DNA of 64,000 nucleotides from Syntrophomonadaceae bacterium (GCA_028706315.1 JAQWBP010000009.1:11694-75693); one strand, 5' to 3'; shown: positions 23,522 to 35,207, numbered from the stretch's first letter. The notes: generated by a model not told the origin, from the sequence alone. Numbers and translations are program-made.

Positions 23522-25183
23522 ATGAAAAGCGATAATGCCAAAAAAGGACTGGAAAAAGCTCCCCATCGTTCGCTGTTTAGAGCCCTGGGGCTAACTGACG
23601 AGGAAGTAGCCAGACCTATAATAGGGATAGTAAATTCGAAAAACGATATAGTACCCGGGCATATGAATCTGGATAAAATAGGAGATGCAGTTAAAGCCGG
23701 CGTACGAATTGCCAGAGGAACTCCTCTCGAATTCCACACTATAGGTGTATGCGATGGGATTGCTATGAATCATCAGGGAATGAAGTATTCGCTTGGCAGC
23801 CGGGAAATAATTGCTGATTCCGTTGAAATCATGGCTACTGCTCATGCTTTTGATGGCCTAGTCTTTATCCCTAACTGCGACAAGATTGTTCCCGGTATGC
23901 TGATGGCAGCGGCCCGGTTAAATCTACCTTGTATTTTTATCAGCGGTGGACCAATGCTGGCTGGTAGTTTTAAGGGCAAAAAAGTAAGCCTTACCCAGGT
24001 TTTTGAAGGGGTAGGAAAAGTTGCTGCCGGCCGTATGAGTGAAGATGAATTATGCCAACTGGAAGAAAACGCCTGTCCAACTTGTGGCTCTTGCTCAGGC
24101 ATGTTTACGGCTAATTCCATGAATTGTTTAACTGAAGCGCTAGGTATGGGGTTACCTGGTAATGGTACTATCCCTGCTGTTTATTCAGAAAGAATTCGTC
24201 TGGCTAAACAGGCGGGAATGAAGATAATGGAACTGGTGGAAAAAGACATAAAACCAGCTGATATTATGACTACGAAAGCATTTGAAAATGCTATGCGCCT
24301 TGATATGGCGATTGGCTGTTCTACTAATTCAGTTTTGCATCTTATGGCTATAGCTAGTGAAGCCGGAGTTCATGTAGATCTTAACTTGTTTAATGAGGTA
24401 AGTGCAGCTACTCCACACCTGTGCAAGCTGAGTCCGGCAGGAGGCCATCATATGGAAGACTTGTACCAGGCTGGTGGAATTCCTGCTATGTTTAATGAGC
24501 TCGATAAAAAAGGTCTTATTAATACTGATTGTTTGACGGTTACAGGTAAAACGGTAGGCGAGAATATTATGGATAAACCGGTACTTGACTATACCGTAAT
24601 TAGACCAGTAGATAATCCTTATAGTACCAGTGGTGGCCTGGCTATGTTATTTGGTAACCTAGCTGTAGATGGCGCTGTGGTGAAAAAGGGAGCTGTGGCA
24701 GAAGAAATGATGGAACACGTCGGCCCAGCCAGAGTATTCGATTCCGAAGAAGCATCCGTGGCAGCTATTCTAAATAATAAGATAGTTGCGGGAGATGTTA
24801 TAGTTATACGCTATGAAGGGCCTAAGGGAGGTCCTGGAATGAGAGAAATGCTAACCCCGACATCTGCAGTAGCAGGAATGGGTCTTGATAAAGAAGTAGC
24901 TCTCATAACTGATGGCCGCTTTTCTGGTGCTACCCGGGGAGCATCTATAGGACACGTGTCTCCTGAAGCAGCTGCTGGAGGTCTAATTGCTCTAGTGGAA
25001 GATGGAGACCTTATTCGAATAAGTATTCCGGCCTGCCGGCTGGAACTTTTAGTAGATGATGCTCTACTAGCAGAGAGAAGGGAACGGTGGATAGCACCCG
25101 AACCGAAAATAAAAACTGGATACATGAAAAGATATGCTGAGATGGTACAATCGGCCAGTAGCGGTGCAGTTTTCAAAAAGTAA
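23522..25183 (+). CDS. ilvD: dihydroxy-acid dehydratase
   Basis: 553 residues from the ATG at 23522, with AAGGAG 8 bases upstream; the longer frame back to 23474 has no site. Iron-sulfur cysteines appear in NCDKIVPGM and [26 protein letters not shown]-like and [10 protein letters not shown] motifs lie toward the C terminus. It removes water from dihydroxy-isovalerate or dihydroxy-methylvalerate to give the keto acids used by IlvE. It is oxygen sensitive if it holds a [4Fe-4S] cluster. The distance to ilvB is about 230 bases, with a hairpin in between. Confidence 0.96.
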   Translation: MKSDNAKKGLEKAPHRSLFRALGLTDEEVARPIIGIVNSKNDIVPGHMNLDKIGDAVKAGVRIARGTPLEFHTIGVCDGIAMNHQGMKYSLGSREIIADSVEIMATAHAFDGLVFIPNCDKIVPGMLMAAARLNLPCIFISGGPMLAGSFKGKKVSLTQVFEGVGKVAAGRMSEDELCQLEENACPTCGSCSGMFTANSMNCLTEALGMGLPGNGTIPAVYSERIRLAKQAGMKIMELVEKDIKPADIMTTKAFENAMRLDMAIGCSTNSVLHLMAIASEAGVHVDLNLFNEVSAATPHLCKLSPAGGHHMEDLYQAGGIPAMFNELDKKGLINTDCLTVTGKTVGENIMDKPVLDYTVIRPVDNPYSTSGGLAMLFGNLAVDGAVVKKGAVAEEMMEHVGPARVFDSEEASVAAILNNKIVAGDVIVIRYEGPKGGPGMREMLTPTSAVAGMGLDKEVALITDGRFSGATRGASIGHVSPEAAAGGLIALVEDGDLIRISIPACRLELLVDDALLAERRERWIAPEPKIKTGYMKRYAEMVQSASSGAVFKK

Positions 25184-25212
25184 TTAAAACACCGTAATAT
25201 AGGCGAATTTAG

Positions 25213-25238
25213 ATAGCGGGCCATCCATAGCCCGCTAT
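25213..25238 (+). terminator. hairpin after ilvD (weak or partial terminator)
   Basis: ATAGCGGGC (25213-25221) pairs with GCCCGCTAT (25230-25238). The T content after it is poor (TAGTTTATT), so it may act as an mRNA end or stabiliser within the operon rather than stop transcription. Confidence 0.5.
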
Positions 25239-25412
25239 TAGTTTATTCAGATTAAGGGAAATATGGCTGAATTTATAGTCACCCATAACGATTATCTACT
25301 ATATAATTAAAGACATGTAAAATAATGGCATACAAAAAATTAGTAATTAAAAATTAAAAATTTATTAGTAAAAAGGCCACAGTTATTTTTATTATTATAC
25401 GGAGGTGGTTTT

Positions 25413-27095
25413 GTGCAATTAAATGGAGCACAGATATTACTGCATTGCTTAAAAGAACAGCAGGTTGATACCGTATTTGGCTATCCGGGAGGAGCAGTTC
25501 TTCCCATATATGATGCCTTATATGATTCTGATATAAGGCATATACTAACACGACATGAACAGGGGGCTGCCCATGCGGCTGATGGATATGCGCGCGCAAC
25601 CGGAAAAGTCGGGGTTTGTATAGCCACCTCTGGTCCTGGTGCCACCAATCTGGTAACTGGTATAGCTACTGCTTATATGGATTCCATTCCTATGGTTTGC
25701 TTTACTGGCCAGGTAGGTACTGCCCTGATAGGAAAAGATGCATTCCAGGAAGCTGATATTACCGGTATTACTCTTCCTATAACTAAACATAATTATCTGG
25801 TAGAAAAAACTGAGGACTTATACCGCACCATTAAAGAAGCTTTCTATATAGCACGGACTAACCGTCCGGGGCCTGTTGTAGTTGATTTACCTAAGGACGT
25901 GATGGAAAGGAAAATTGAATTTGAGCCTTGTCCACAGGAGGTAAACATCAGGGGATACCGGGTTTTAAAAGGATATAATAGCGGGCAAGTAATAGCTGCA
26001 GTTGACTTAATAAATAATGCCCAGAAACCTGTAATCTATGCAGGAGGCGGTGTAATTATTTCTAACGCTGCCGCTGAATTAAGAGAACTGTCAGAACTAA
26101 GGAAAATGCCAGTAACTACTACCTTGATGGGAATCGGGAGTTTCCCCTCCAATAGTTATCTTTCCTTGGGTATGCTAGGGATGCATGGAACCAGGTATGC
26201 TAATTACTCCATAGGAGAGGCTGATTTAATTATTGCCGTGGGCGCCAGGTTTGATGACCGGGTTACTGGTAGGATAGATTCTTTTGCGCCCCATGCCCGG
26301 ATAATTCATATAGATATTGATGCTGCGGAGATTGGTAAAAATGTTGATATTGATGTACCCATTGTAGGCAATGTAAAAGAAGTGTTAAGTGCTATCAACC
26401 AGCGTCTTAGCCAGGTAGAGGAAACATCTGAATGGCATGAGATGATTGGTCGCTGGAAAGATGAGTTTTCGCTACGTTATGGGACTTCTTCCGATGGTAG
26501 GATAATGCCCCAGCATATTATTGAAAAAATCAGCGATATAACCCGGGGAGAAGCAATAATAACTACCGAAGTCGGGCAAAACCAGATGTGGGCTGCCCAG
26601 TATTACAAGTTTAAGCATCCTCGTACTTTCTTAACTTCTGGTGGTCTGGGGACGATGGGATACGGTTTACCGGCGGCTATAGGGGCCAAGCTTGCCCGGC
26701 CGGATTTGCCAGTTATTGATATAGCTGGAGACGGCAGTATTCAAATGAACATTCAGGAGATTGGAACTGCTGTACAGTACAAATTACCAGTTATTGTCTG
26801 TATCTTAAATAACCAGTTCCTGGGTATGGTCAGACAATGGCAGGGTCTTTTCTACGGGGGACGCTATTCTTATACTGATGTTAGCCAACAGCCGGATTTT
26901 GTTAAACTGGCGGAAGCATATGGTGCCGTCGGCATGAGAGTTACTGATACCCAGGAAGTAGATAACGCTTTAAATGAAGCGTTACAAGTTACTGACCGTC
27001 CGGTAATAATGGATTTTTGGGTAGATCGGGAAGCTGACGTTTATCCAATGGTGCCGCCGGGTGGCTCGCTCTTAAATATGCTGGGGGGTGAGTAG
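25413..27095 (+). CDS. ilvB: acetolactate synthase large (catalytic) subunit
   Basis: 560 residues from a GTG, with GGAGGTGG ahead. The N-terminal thiamine diphosphate domain has [14 protein letters not shown] and the key glutamate in [16 protein letters not shown]. The C-terminal domain has GDGSIQMN followed by NN in CILNN, the usual cofactor motif. It condenses two pyruvates (or pyruvate with ketobutyrate), the first shared step to valine, leucine and isoleucine. It works with IlvN, which begins 2 bases after its stop. Confidence 0.96.
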   Translation: MQLNGAQILLHCLKEQQVDTVFGYPGGAVLPIYDALYDSDIRHILTRHEQGAAHAADGYARATGKVGVCIATSGPGATNLVTGIATAYMDSIPMVCFTGQVGTALIGKDAFQEADITGITLPITKHNYLVEKTEDLYRTIKEAFYIARTNRPGPVVVDLPKDVMERKIEFEPCPQEVNIRGYRVLKGYNSGQVIAAVDLINNAQKPVIYAGGGVIISNAAAELRELSELRKMPVTTTLMGIGSFPSNSYLSLGMLGMHGTRYANYSIGEADLIIAVGARFDDRVTGRIDSFAPHARIIHIDIDAAEIGKNVDIDVPIVGNVKEVLSAINQRLSQVEETSEWHEMIGRWKDEFSLRYGTSSDGRIMPQHIIEKISDITRGEAIITTEVGQNQMWAAQYYKFKHPRTFLTSGGLGTMGYGLPAAIGAKLARPDLPVIDIAGDGSIQMNIQEIGTAVQYKLPVIVCILNNQFLGMVRQWQGLFYGGRYSYTDVSQQPDFVKLAEAYGAVGMRVTDTQEVDNALNEALQVTDRPVIMDFWVDREADVYPMVPPGGSLLNMLGGE

Positions 27096-27097
27096 TC

Positions 27098-27586
27098 ATG
27101 AATAAAAAACATACTTTAGCAGTTACAGTTGAAAATAAACCAGGTGTCTTAACCCGCGTAACTACTCTTTTCCGTCGGCGGGGATATAATATCGAAAGCT
27201 TGTCAGTAGGCGAAACCGAAAACCCTACTATTTCCCGGATGACCATAGTAGTTGCGGGTGATGAAAAAATAATCGAGCAGGTAACTAAACAGCTTTATAA
27301 GCTGGTCGATGTTATTAAAATAGTAGATTTAACTGAAGAACGTTCAGTTGAAAGAGAACTTATACTTATAAAAGTTAAGGCTGATAATAATGTCAGAGCA
27401 GAAATTGTTCAAATAGTAGATATCTTTAGAGCCCGCATTGTAGATATTGGCCGCAATTCATTAATAATAGAAGCTACTGGTGACGCTGGTAAAATAGATG
27501 CTATTGAAGACTCACTTAAACCATTTGGCATTCTTGAACTAGTTAGAACTGGTAAAGTGGCTATGATCCGTGGGGGTAGGCCATAA
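27098..27586 (+). CDS. ilvN: acetolactate synthase small (regulatory) subunit
   Basis: 162 residues. An ACT domain at the start ([34 protein letters not shown]) binds valine and gives feedback inhibition. The second half ([13 protein letters not shown]...) is the IlvN C-terminal domain that activates IlvB. The gene follows ilvB after 2 bases, suggesting coupled translation and equal amounts of both subunits. Confidence 0.95.
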   Translation: MNKKHTLAVTVENKPGVLTRVTTLFRRRGYNIESLSVGETENPTISRMTIVVAGDEKIIEQVTKQLYKLVDVIKIVDLTEERSVERELILIKVKADNNVRAEIVQIVDIFRARIVDIGRNSLIIEATGDAGKIDAIEDSLKPFGILELVRTGKVAMIRGGRP

Positions 27587-27691
27587 CTAATAAATTAGCA
27601 TGCAGAAAGCAGTTATGTATTAACATATTCTGTATAGAACATAATAGAAAAAGTTTGTTTTTAGGGCAATTATTAAAAGGAGGCTATATTA

Positions 27692-28705
27692 ATGGCAAAA
27701 ATGTATTATGATGCTGATGCAAATCTGGATTTGTTAAAAGGGAAAACTATCGCAGTTATGGGATTTGGGTCCCAGGGGCATGCTCAGGCACAGAACCTGA
27801 AGGAAAGCGGGCTTAATGTAATTGTAGGTATTAGAAAACCAGTTGATGATTTTACTACCAAAGAATGGAATAAAGTTATTGAAGCAGGTATTAAGCCTAT
27901 GACTGTAGCAGAAGCTGCTCAGGCAGCTGATATTATTCAGATTCTACTGCCCGATGAAACTCAGGCCCAAGTATATAAAGAAGAAATTGCTCCCTACCTT
28001 AAAGAAGGTGATGCCCTAGGCTTTTCCCACGGATTTAACATTCATTTTAACCAGATAGTGCCTCCAGAATTTGTGGATGTATTTATGGTAGCTCCTAAGA
28101 GTCCGGGACATTTAGTAAGACGTATGTACACCAAAGGAGCAGGAGTTCCTGGTTTAATTGCTGTAGAGCAGGACTATACTGGCAAAGCTAAAGAAATGGG
28201 TCTAGCTTATGCATGTGGTATCGGCTGCACTAGAGCAGGTGTTATTGAAACTAGCTTTAAGGAAGAGACTGAAACTGACCTGTTTGGTGAACAGTGTGTA
28301 TTATGCGGTGGAGTTACCGAACTAGTAAAAGCCGGTTTTGAAACTCTGGTTGAAGCAGGTTACCAGCCGGAAATCGCTTATTTTGAATGTATGCATGAAT
28401 TAAAATTGATTGTTGATTTGATGTATGAGGGCGGCATGGGTTACATGCGCTATTCCATCAGTGATACAGCAGAATGGGGAGATTATACTAAGGGTCCGGA
28501 TATTATTGGCGAAGAGGCTAGATGGGCTATGTATGATGCTCTGCAGGATATTCAGAGTGGCGAATTTGCCCGCGATTGGCTGTTAGAAAATCAGGTAGGT
28601 CGTCCGAAGTTTAATGCTTTAAGACGCCAGAACCGCGAACATCCGATTGAAACAGTTGGAGCTGAACTCCGCTCTATGATGCCTTGGTTAAAAGAAACCA
28701 AATAA
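27692..28705 (+). CDS. ilvC: ketol-acid reductoisomerase, class I
   Basis: 337 residues, the short class I size. The Rossmann motif [13 protein letters not shown] sits at about residues 25-37. The C-terminal knotted domain contains metal ligands in [11 protein letters not shown] and [19 protein letters not shown]. It isomerises and reduces acetolactate to dihydroxy-isovalerate using NAD(P)H and magnesium. The preference for NADPH or NADH cannot be told safely. It stands 105 bases after ilvN with an AAAGGAGG site. Confidence 0.96.
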   Translation: MAKMYYDADANLDLLKGKTIAVMGFGSQGHAQAQNLKESGLNVIVGIRKPVDDFTTKEWNKVIEAGIKPMTVAEAAQAADIIQILLPDETQAQVYKEEIAPYLKEGDALGFSHGFNIHFNQIVPPEFVDVFMVAPKSPGHLVRRMYTKGAGVPGLIAVEQDYTGKAKEMGLAYACGIGCTRAGVIETSFKEETETDLFGEQCVLCGGVTELVKAGFETLVEAGYQPEIAYFECMHELKLIVDLMYEGGMGYMRYSISDTAEWGDYTKGPDIIGEEARWAMYDALQDIQSGEFARDWLLENQVGRPKFNALRRQNREHPIETVGAELRSMMPWLKETK

Positions 28706-28720
28706 TACTTATATAAAAAA

Positions 28721-28743
28721 GGATTGGGGGCCTCCCCCAATCC
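28721..28743. terminator. stable hairpin after ilvC
   Basis: GGATTGGGGG (28721-28730) pairs with CCCCCAATCC (28734-28743), ten pairs with a 3-base loop. T-rich sequence follows only on the reverse strand, so on the operon strand it is more likely an mRNA-processing or stability element than a full stop. Confidence 0.55.
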
Positions 28744-28812
28744 TAACCATAATAAAAAATTAAAAATTAAAAATTAAGAATTAGAACCAAAGGTTCGATA
28801 AGGGGGGAAATC

Positions 28813-30360
28813 ATGTCAGGCAACAACAGGGTGTACCTTTTTGATACTACACTTAGAGATGGGGAACAATCCCCGGGGGTTAGCCTTAATGTAGAGGAAA
28901 AACTGGAAATAGCCCAGCAACTTTCTCGCCTGGGGGTTGATGTTATTGAAGCTGGTTTTCCCATTGCTTCACCAGGGGATTTTGCTGCCGTTAAGAGAAT
29001 AGCCGGGACAGTTAAAGGGCCAGTTATTACCGGCTTATGCAGGGCTAAAAAAAGCGATATTGATAGAACCTGGGAGGCGATTAAAGAGGCTGAATCCCCT
29101 CGGATTCATACTTTCCTGGCTACTTCAGATATACATCTTAAATATAAATTGCAAAAATCCAGGGAAGAAGTCTTATTTCAGGCAGCTGAAGCGGTTAAAT
29201 ATGCTAAGAAATACTGTAGTGATGTAGAGTTCTCAGCGGAAGATGCCTCTCGCAGTGACCTGGATTTTCTGGCTCAGGTAGTCGAAAGTGTAATTGATGC
29301 TGGAGCTACAGTAGTCAATCTTCCGGATACAGTAGGCTATGCTGTACCAGACGAGTTTGGCCATTTTATAAAAGAAATTATGTCCAGAGTACCTAATATG
29401 GATAAAGCTATAATAAGTGTGCACTGCCATGATGACCTGGGCATGGCTGTGGCTAATTCCATCGCTGGCCTTTTAAATGGGGCTCGTCAGGTGGAATGTG
29501 CAGTTAATGGCATCGGGGAAAGGGCTGGTAACGCCTCTTTAGAGGAGATTATTATGGCCCTTTATACGCGTCAATCATTTTACGAAAAAGAGATAAATGT
29601 AAAATATGATGAAATTTATCGTACCAGTCGACTAGTAAGTACGCTTACCGGCATGATGATACAGCCTAACAAAGCTATTGTGGGGAAAAACGCTTTTAGC
29701 CACGAAGCTGGTATTCACCAGGATGGGGTATTAAAGGAGCGCTCCACTTATGAAATAATGAGCCCGGAGCTGGTCGGGGTAAGCCGTAGTAATCTGGTAT
29801 TAGGGAAACATTCAGGACGCCATGCTTTTAAAGAAAGAATGCATGAATTAGGGTATGAATTGAGTGTTGAAGAGCTAGATAAGGCTTTTATTTCCTTTAA
29901 AGATATAGCTGATAAGAAAAAGGAAATAACTAATGAGGACCTGGAAGCCCTGGTCAAAGATAAAGTATTAGCTATACCGGAAAGGTTTAGTTTAACTTAT
30001 CTGCATATATCAAGTGGCACGAGTATTGTACCTACAGCAACAGTTAAATTGGCTATTGAAGGGATTGCCTTCGAGTCTGCTGCTACAGGCGATGGGCCAG
30101 TTGCTGCGGCTTGCCGCGCAGTAGATAAGATTACTGATATTTACGGCAAAATGCATGATTATAAACTAAATGCTGTAACTAGCGGTAAAGATGCGTTAGG
30201 GGAAGTTGTTTCCCATATCGAGATTGATGGCAAAATGTATAATGGCCGGGGTTTGAGTACTGATATTATTGAGGCTAGTGTAAAGTCTTATGTTAATGCG
30301 ATTAATAAGTATTATTACGAAAAGCAGCGAAATAGAGAGGGATTTGGTAGTAATCATTAA
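28813..30360 (+). CDS. leuA: 2-isopropylmalate synthase
   Basis: 515 residues. The catalytic barrel begins [18 protein letters not shown]; metal-binding [13 protein letters not shown] and [14 protein letters not shown] follow. The last 130 residues form the LeuA regulatory (dimerisation) domain, where leucine would inhibit. It joins acetyl-CoA to ketoisovalerate, the first committed leucine step. Ahead lies an AT-rich spacer with a short GAACC-AAA-GGTTC hairpin and a GGGGGG site. A homologue of different specificity, cimA, ends the same operon. Confidence 0.95.
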   Translation: MSGNNRVYLFDTTLRDGEQSPGVSLNVEEKLEIAQQLSRLGVDVIEAGFPIASPGDFAAVKRIAGTVKGPVITGLCRAKKSDIDRTWEAIKEAESPRIHTFLATSDIHLKYKLQKSREEVLFQAAEAVKYAKKYCSDVEFSAEDASRSDLDFLAQVVESVIDAGATVVNLPDTVGYAVPDEFGHFIKEIMSRVPNMDKAIISVHCHDDLGMAVANSIAGLLNGARQVECAVNGIGERAGNASLEEIIMALYTRQSFYEKEINVKYDEIYRTSRLVSTLTGMMIQPNKAIVGKNAFSHEAGIHQDGVLKERSTYEIMSPELVGVSRSNLVLGKHSGRHAFKERMHELGYELSVEELDKAFISFKDIADKKKEITNEDLEALVKDKVLAIPERFSLTYLHISSGTSIVPTATVKLAIEGIAFESAATGDGPVAAACRAVDKITDIYGKMHDYKLNAVTSGKDALGEVVSHIEIDGKMYNGRGLSTDIIEASVKSYVNAINKYYYEKQRNREGFGSNH

Positions 30361-30383
30361 CCTTTGCAGGGAGGAGTAAATAT

Positions 30384-31655
30384 ATGGGCATGACTATTAG
30401 CCAGAAAATACTGGCAGAACATGCCGGCAGGGAATTTGTAGAACCGGGTGAATTGATTAACTGCCGGTTAGATGTAGTACTCGGTAATGATGTAACGTCA
30501 CCGGTAGCTATATCTGAATTTAAAAAACTAGGTGTAGATAAGGTTTTTAATCAGGAGAAAATTGTCCTGGTACCTGACCACTTTACCCCTAATAAAGATA
30601 TAAAATCTGCGGAACAATGCAAAATTGTACGTGATTTTGCCCGCGGCTACGGTATTAAAAATTATTTTGAAATAGGTCAGATGGGCATTGAACACTGCCT
30701 GCTGCCTGAGCAGGGTCTAGTACTGCCTGGTGATCTGATTATAGGAGCTGATTCCCATACTTGTACTTATGGCGCTCTCGGTGCTTTTGCTACTGGTGTC
30801 GGGTCAACTGATATGGCAGCAGCCATGGGCACCGGTGAAGCCTGGTTTAAGGTACCGGAGAGTATTAAATTTATCTATTATGGGAAATTACCTCAGTGGG
30901 TAGGAGGTAAAGACCTGATACTGCATACGATTGGCGATATTGGTGTAGATGGTGCCCGGTATATGTCTATGGAGTTTACCGGGGAAGTGATAAAAGGTTT
31001 GAGTATTGATAATAGATTTACCATGGCTAATATGGCAATTGAAGCCGGTGGTAAAAACGGGATAATTGCAGCTGATGATATAACTCTTGAGTATGTGAGA
31101 AAAAGGGCTAAAAGGGATTTTAAAATTTATCACTCAGATGAAGACGCTAAGTATTTTGCTATTAAAGAATACGATGTTTCCAAGTTGGAACCCGTAATAG
31201 CTTTTCCGCACCTGCCGGAAAATACCAAGCCGGTAAGTGAAGCTGCTGATATTATTGTTGATCAGGTAGTTATAGGTTCATGTACTAATGGCCGGATTGA
31301 AGATTTAAAGATAGCGGCTTCCATGCTAAAAGGCAAAAAAGTACACCCGGAAATCAGGGTCATAATTTTACCTGGAACCAGGGAAATTTACCTGGAAGCT
31401 TTGCGCCGGGGTTATATTGAAACGTTTGTGGAGGCGGGAGCAGTAGTAAGCACACCTACATGTGGTCCCTGCTTGGGTGGACATATGGGTATTCTGGCCA
31501 AAGGAGAAAAAGCTCTTTCTACTACTAATCGTAATTTTGTAGGCCGGATGGGGCATCCGGAAAGCGAGGTCTACTTATGCAGCCCAGCAGTTGCTGCTGC
31601 CAGTGCTGTAAAAGGTAAAATTACTCCTCCGTGGGAAGTAGCTACCGGGGAATAA
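30384..31655 (+). CDS. leuC: 3-isopropylmalate dehydratase large subunit
   Basis: 423 residues, the shorter archaeal/clostridial type. Cluster cysteines are in [13 protein letters not shown] and [33 protein letters not shown] is the usual aconitase-family signature. With LeuD it moves the hydroxyl group of isopropylmalate, and probably also of citramalate for isoleucine. The last codons and the TAA stop lie inside one arm and the loop of a palindromic repeat (31647-31662), so the repeat has set the C terminus. Confidence 0.95.
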   Translation: MGMTISQKILAEHAGREFVEPGELINCRLDVVLGNDVTSPVAISEFKKLGVDKVFNQEKIVLVPDHFTPNKDIKSAEQCKIVRDFARGYGIKNYFEIGQMGIEHCLLPEQGLVLPGDLIIGADSHTCTYGALGAFATGVGSTDMAAAMGTGEAWFKVPESIKFIYYGKLPQWVGGKDLILHTIGDIGVDGARYMSMEFTGEVIKGLSIDNRFTMANMAIEAGGKNGIIAADDITLEYVRKRAKRDFKIYHSDEDAKYFAIKEYDVSKLEPVIAFPHLPENTKPVSEAADIIVDQVVIGSCTNGRIEDLKIAASMLKGKKVHPEIRVIILPGTREIYLEALRRGYIETFVEAGAVVSTPTCGPCLGGHMGILAKGEKALSTTNRNFVGRMGHPESEVYLCSPAVAAASAVKGKITPPWEVATGE

Positions 31656-31880
31656 ATTCCCCTCTATATAAATAATACGTTCCCCCATCCATTAGTAGCC
31701 AGGAATTCATTCCTGGTAGGGGAGGTCGGGGAATGAATTCCCCTCTACACATAATACGTTCCCCCATCCGTTGGTAGCCAGGAATTCATTCCTGGTGGGG
31801 GAGGTCGGGGAATGAATTCCCCTCTACACATAATATACGTTCCCCCATCCATTAGTAGCCAGGAATTCATTCCTGGCTGG
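31647..31880. repeat. GAATTC-core palindromes in 79-base tandem units between leuC and leuD
   Basis: About 2.6 units of 79 bases (31672-31750, 31751-31829, 31830-31880). Each carries CCAGGAATTCATTCCTGG (31699-31716, 31778-31795, 31859-31876) and, in the full units, GGGGAATGAATTCCCC (31728-31743, 31807-31822). A further copy overlaps the leuC stop (31647-31662). The array belongs to the family at 4630 and 5583, mainly in the opposite orientation. Confidence 0.92.
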
Positions 31881-31904
31881 GGGTTTTTGAAAGGAGGAGT
31901 TAGA

Positions 31905-32390
31905 GTGAAATTGTGTGGTCAAGTGCATAAGTTCGGTTCAGATATTGATACTGATGCGATCATACCTGCACGTTATTTAAATACTATCGACCCGCAGGAA
32001 CTGGCCAGTCATTGCATGGAAGATGCTGATGCCACTTTCTCAGAGCGGGTTAAGGCAGGGGATATAATCGTTGCCGATAAAAATTTTGGCTGTGGTAGTT
32101 CCCGGGAACATGCACCTATAGCTATTAAAGGTGCCGGGGTATCTTGCGTTATTGCCCGGTCATTTGCTCGTATATTTTACCGTAATTCGATTAATATTGG
32201 ACTTCCTATTATGGAATGTGAGGAAGCCATTGATGCAATAAATGATGGGGATCAGGTCGAAGTTGATCTGGAAACTGGCAAAATTCGTAATTTGAGAACT
32301 GATAAGGAGTACCAGGCGGTTCCCTTCCCGGAGTTTATGCAGGGTATTATAGCTAAAGGTGGCCTGATAAATTACGTTAAAGCAAAGTGA
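31905..32390 (+). CDS. leuD: 3-isopropylmalate dehydratase small subunit
   Basis: 161 residues from a GTG at 31905, 5 bases after AAGGAGGAG; an ATG further upstream (31812) lies within the repeat array and is not credible. The sequence has [19 protein letters not shown] near the start and [17 protein letters not shown], the swivel-domain motif. It forms the active enzyme with LeuC. The 249-base gap from leuC is unusually wide for this pair, and translational coupling must be lost. Confidence 0.95.
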   Translation: MKLCGQVHKFGSDIDTDAIIPARYLNTIDPQELASHCMEDADATFSERVKAGDIIVADKNFGCGSSREHAPIAIKGAGVSCVIARSFARIFYRNSINIGLPIMECEEAIDAINDGDQVEVDLETGKIRNLRTDKEYQAVPFPEFMQGIIAKGGLINYVKAK

Positions 32391-32466
32391 TAATGGGGAT
32401 GGTTCAGGATAACGACCAGGTTAATCTTTGGCCCATATTTTAGGTTATGAAAGGATGGAGAAGCGG

Positions 32467-33546
32467 ATGTATAAAATCGCCGTTCTTCCTGGGGATGGAA
32501 TCGGAGCAGAAATAGTACCCGAAGCAGTTAAAGCCTTAAAGGCTATAGCTAGTCGTTTCGGGCATGAATTCCAGTTTACCGAAGCGCTAGTAGGCGGTGC
32601 AGCTTATGATGTAAAGGGTCATCCCCTTCCAGATGAAACTCTGGAATTATGTCAGCAGTCTGATGCGGTATTATTAGGTGCTATTGGGGGACCTAAATGG
32701 GATAATCTCCCGGTAGAATTACGCCCGGAAGTAGGTGCTTTACTTCCTTTAAGAAAAGAGCTGGCTTTATTTGCTAACCTGCGCCCCTGCATGTTATTCC
32801 CTGGGTTGCTACATGCTTCTACGCTAAAGGAAGAAGTTATTACCGGGGTAGATTTTTTAGTTATCAGGGAATTAACCGGGGGGCTATATTTTGGAGAAAA
32901 GAGCCGGGAAAAAACGGCCGACGGCGGGCAAAAAGCGACTGATATGTTAACGTATTCTACCTACGAAATTGAACGTATTGTGCGTTTTGCTTATCAAGCA
33001 GCCCAGAAACGCCGTAAGAAACTATGCTCGGTAGATAAAGCTAATGTAATTGAAACCTCTCGTTTATGGAGGGAAACAGTTACTGATCTCAGTAAGGAGT
33101 ATCCGGATGTAGAAACAACTCATATGTATGTAGATAACTGTTCTATGCAGCTTATCAGGAATCCCAGACAGTTTGATGTTATCGTAACGGAGAATACCTT
33201 CGGGGATATTCTTACTGATGAGGCATCTATGCTTACTGGTTCTATCGGTATGTTGCCTAGTGCCTCCATTGGCGGAGAAGTAGGACTTTATGAGCCTTCA
33301 CACGGAAGTGCGCCTGATATTGCTGGACAGAAAAAGGCTAATCCTCTGGCAACTATATTATCTGCGGCTATGATGCTTAGATTTTCTTTTGACCTAGAAG
33401 AAGAAGCCCGGGTAATTGAGCAGGCAGTCACCGAAGTGTTGGAAGCAGGATATCGTACTCCGGATCTGATGGAAGAGGGCAAAAAGTTATTAAATACTGT
33501 ACAAATGGGAGATATGGTCGCAGATAAAATTCTGGGGCTGAGATAA
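32467..33546 (+). CDS. leuB: 3-isopropylmalate dehydrogenase
   Basis: 359 residues from the ATG at 32467 (GGAG 6 bases before; a more upstream ATG at 32455 abuts a weaker site). [19 protein letters not shown] opens the protein. The substrate-binding [12 protein letters not shown] and metal-binding [15 protein letters not shown] motifs and the NAD-binding [13 protein letters not shown] segment are in place. It oxidises and decarboxylates isopropylmalate to ketoisocaproate. It can also serve methylmalate in the citramalate route (family knowledge). Confidence 0.96.
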   Translation: MYKIAVLPGDGIGAEIVPEAVKALKAIASRFGHEFQFTEALVGGAAYDVKGHPLPDETLELCQQSDAVLLGAIGGPKWDNLPVELRPEVGALLPLRKELALFANLRPCMLFPGLLHASTLKEEVITGVDFLVIRELTGGLYFGEKSREKTADGGQKATDMLTYSTYEIERIVRFAYQAAQKRRKKLCSVDKANVIETSRLWRETVTDLSKEYPDVETTHMYVDNCSMQLIRNPRQFDVIVTENTFGDILTDEASMLTGSIGMLPSASIGGEVGLYEPSHGSAPDIAGQKKANPLATILSAAMMLRFSFDLEEEARVIEQAVTEVLEAGYRTPDLMEEGKKLLNTVQMGDMVADKILGLR

Positions 33547-33602
33547 ATTTTAAGGATTGAAATATTGCTAAGAAATTTAACCGGTGATAGGGGGTTAATT
33601 AG

Positions 33603-35182
33603 TTGGGGATAAGAAACTAGATGTAATAATTTATGATACTACTCTTCGTGATGGAGCTCAGGGAGAAGGCGTATCCTTTTCTGTAGATGATAAAATACAG
33701 ATTGCACAAAAGCTAGATTACCTGGGCATAACTTATATAGAAGGTGGTTGGCCGGGAAGTAATCCGAAAGACCTTGATTTCTTCCGCCAGATCCAGGATG
33801 TTGAATTAAAAAATTCTTGTATAACCGCGTTTAGCTCCACACGAAAACCGGGAATACCAGTTACAAAAGATAGCAATATAAAGGCACTGATTGAATCGGG
33901 CGTCTCGACGGTCACCATCTTTGGTAAGTCATGGGACTTCCATGTTCTGCGGGCCCTGGAGACATCACTGGAAGAAAACCTTAGTATGGTCAGAGATACT
34001 GTGGCCTATCTGAAAGATAAAGGAATGCGGGTTATATTTGATGCTGAGCATTTTTTTGATGGCTATAAGAACAATAGTGATTATGCTTTACAGGTCTTGC
34101 AAGCTGCAGGAGAAGCAGGTGCTGACGGGCTAGTTCTCTGTGACACTAATGGTGGGACTATGCCATGGGAAATCGAGCCTATAGTAAATGGGGTACGCAA
34201 GGTTAATCATCTGCCTCTGGGAATTCATGCTCATAATGATTCTAATCTGGCCGTCAGTAATTCCCTAATAGCAGTTAATAGTGGCTGTACACAGGTACAG
34301 GGGACTATGAACGGTTATGGCGAGCGGTGTGGTAATGTTGATCTTTGTTCCATTATTCCCGCCCTGGAGTTAAAGATGGGAATGACTGCTCTGCCTGAGG
34401 GGAATTTACGTTATTTGACGGAAGTATCACATTATATTAGTGAAATAGCCAACATGCCGCATTATAATAACCAGCCTTATGTTGGTCACGGGGCTTTTGC
34501 CCATAAAGGTGGTATTCATGTGAGTGCGCTTTTAAAAGATTCACTCACTTATGAGCATATTAACCCGGAAGAAGTGGGAAATCACCGGCGAGTTCTGGTG
34601 TCTGAATTGTCAGGTTTATCTAACTTGCTTTATAAAGCTCGGGAGTTAAATCTGGATGTTAATAGTTATGATGCTGAAACTCGTAAAGTTATTAAGCAGA
34701 TTAAAGAAATGGAAAATCAGGGCTTTCAGTTTGAAGGCGCTGATGCCTCACTCGAATTATTCCTGCGCAAGGCTTTTGGCCAGAACGGGGACTTTTTCCA
34801 GTTAAAGAATTTGAAAATAATACTGGAGAAAAATGAAGGTGAGAATATTTCGTCGGAAGCGATGGTCAAAATACAAGTAGGAGATAAGATCTTCCATACA
34901 GCTGCTGATGGTGATGGCCCGGTTAATGCTTTGGATAATTCCCTGCGTAAGGCGCTGACCGAGATTTACCCGGAAATAAGTGAGGTACACTTAAGCGACT
35001 ATAAGGTCAGAGTTTTAAATGGGGATCATGGTACAGCAGCCCGAGTAAGGGTTTTGATTGAGTCGGCTGATAAGAGTAATAAATGGAATACGGTGGGTGT
35101 TTCTGAGAATATTATGGAGGCATCCTGGCAGGCTATAGTCGACAGTCTTAATTATAAGCTCATGAAAAAAGAGCGCGAATAA
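33603..35182 (+). CDS. cimA: citramalate synthase; N terminus needs a frameshift or a non-standard start
   Basis: The frame from 33608 to 35182 is open and encodes IYDTTLRDGAQGEGVSFSVD, IEGGWPGSNPKDLDFF (the citramalate synthase hallmark), HAHNDSNLAVSNS, NGYGERCGN and a C-terminal regulatory domain: about 524 residues, normal for CimA. No ATG, GTG or TTG occurs in that frame before 33986, and starting there would drop the catalytic DTTLRDG. A TTG at 33603, 8 bases after AGGGGG, is perfectly placed but one base out of frame; one more G in the run 33605-33608 would join it. It makes citramalate from pyruvate and acetyl-CoA, giving isoleucine without threonine deaminase. Confidence 0.88.
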
Positions 35183-35207
35183 CTTAATAATACTATCAGA
35201 CACTTTC

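Noticed and set aside
31672-31880. CRISPR array between leuC and leuD
   Set aside because: The units are long (79 bases), palindromic, without unique spacers, and belong to a dispersed family.
31812-31904. Upstream ATG as the start of leuD
   Set aside because: It adds residues translated from the repeat array; the GTG at 31905 has an ideal ribosome site and matches the normal LeuD N terminus.
33986-33988. ATG at 33986 as the start of cimA
   Set aside because: It would remove 126 conserved codons, including the catalytic DTTLRDG; no ribosome site is present there.
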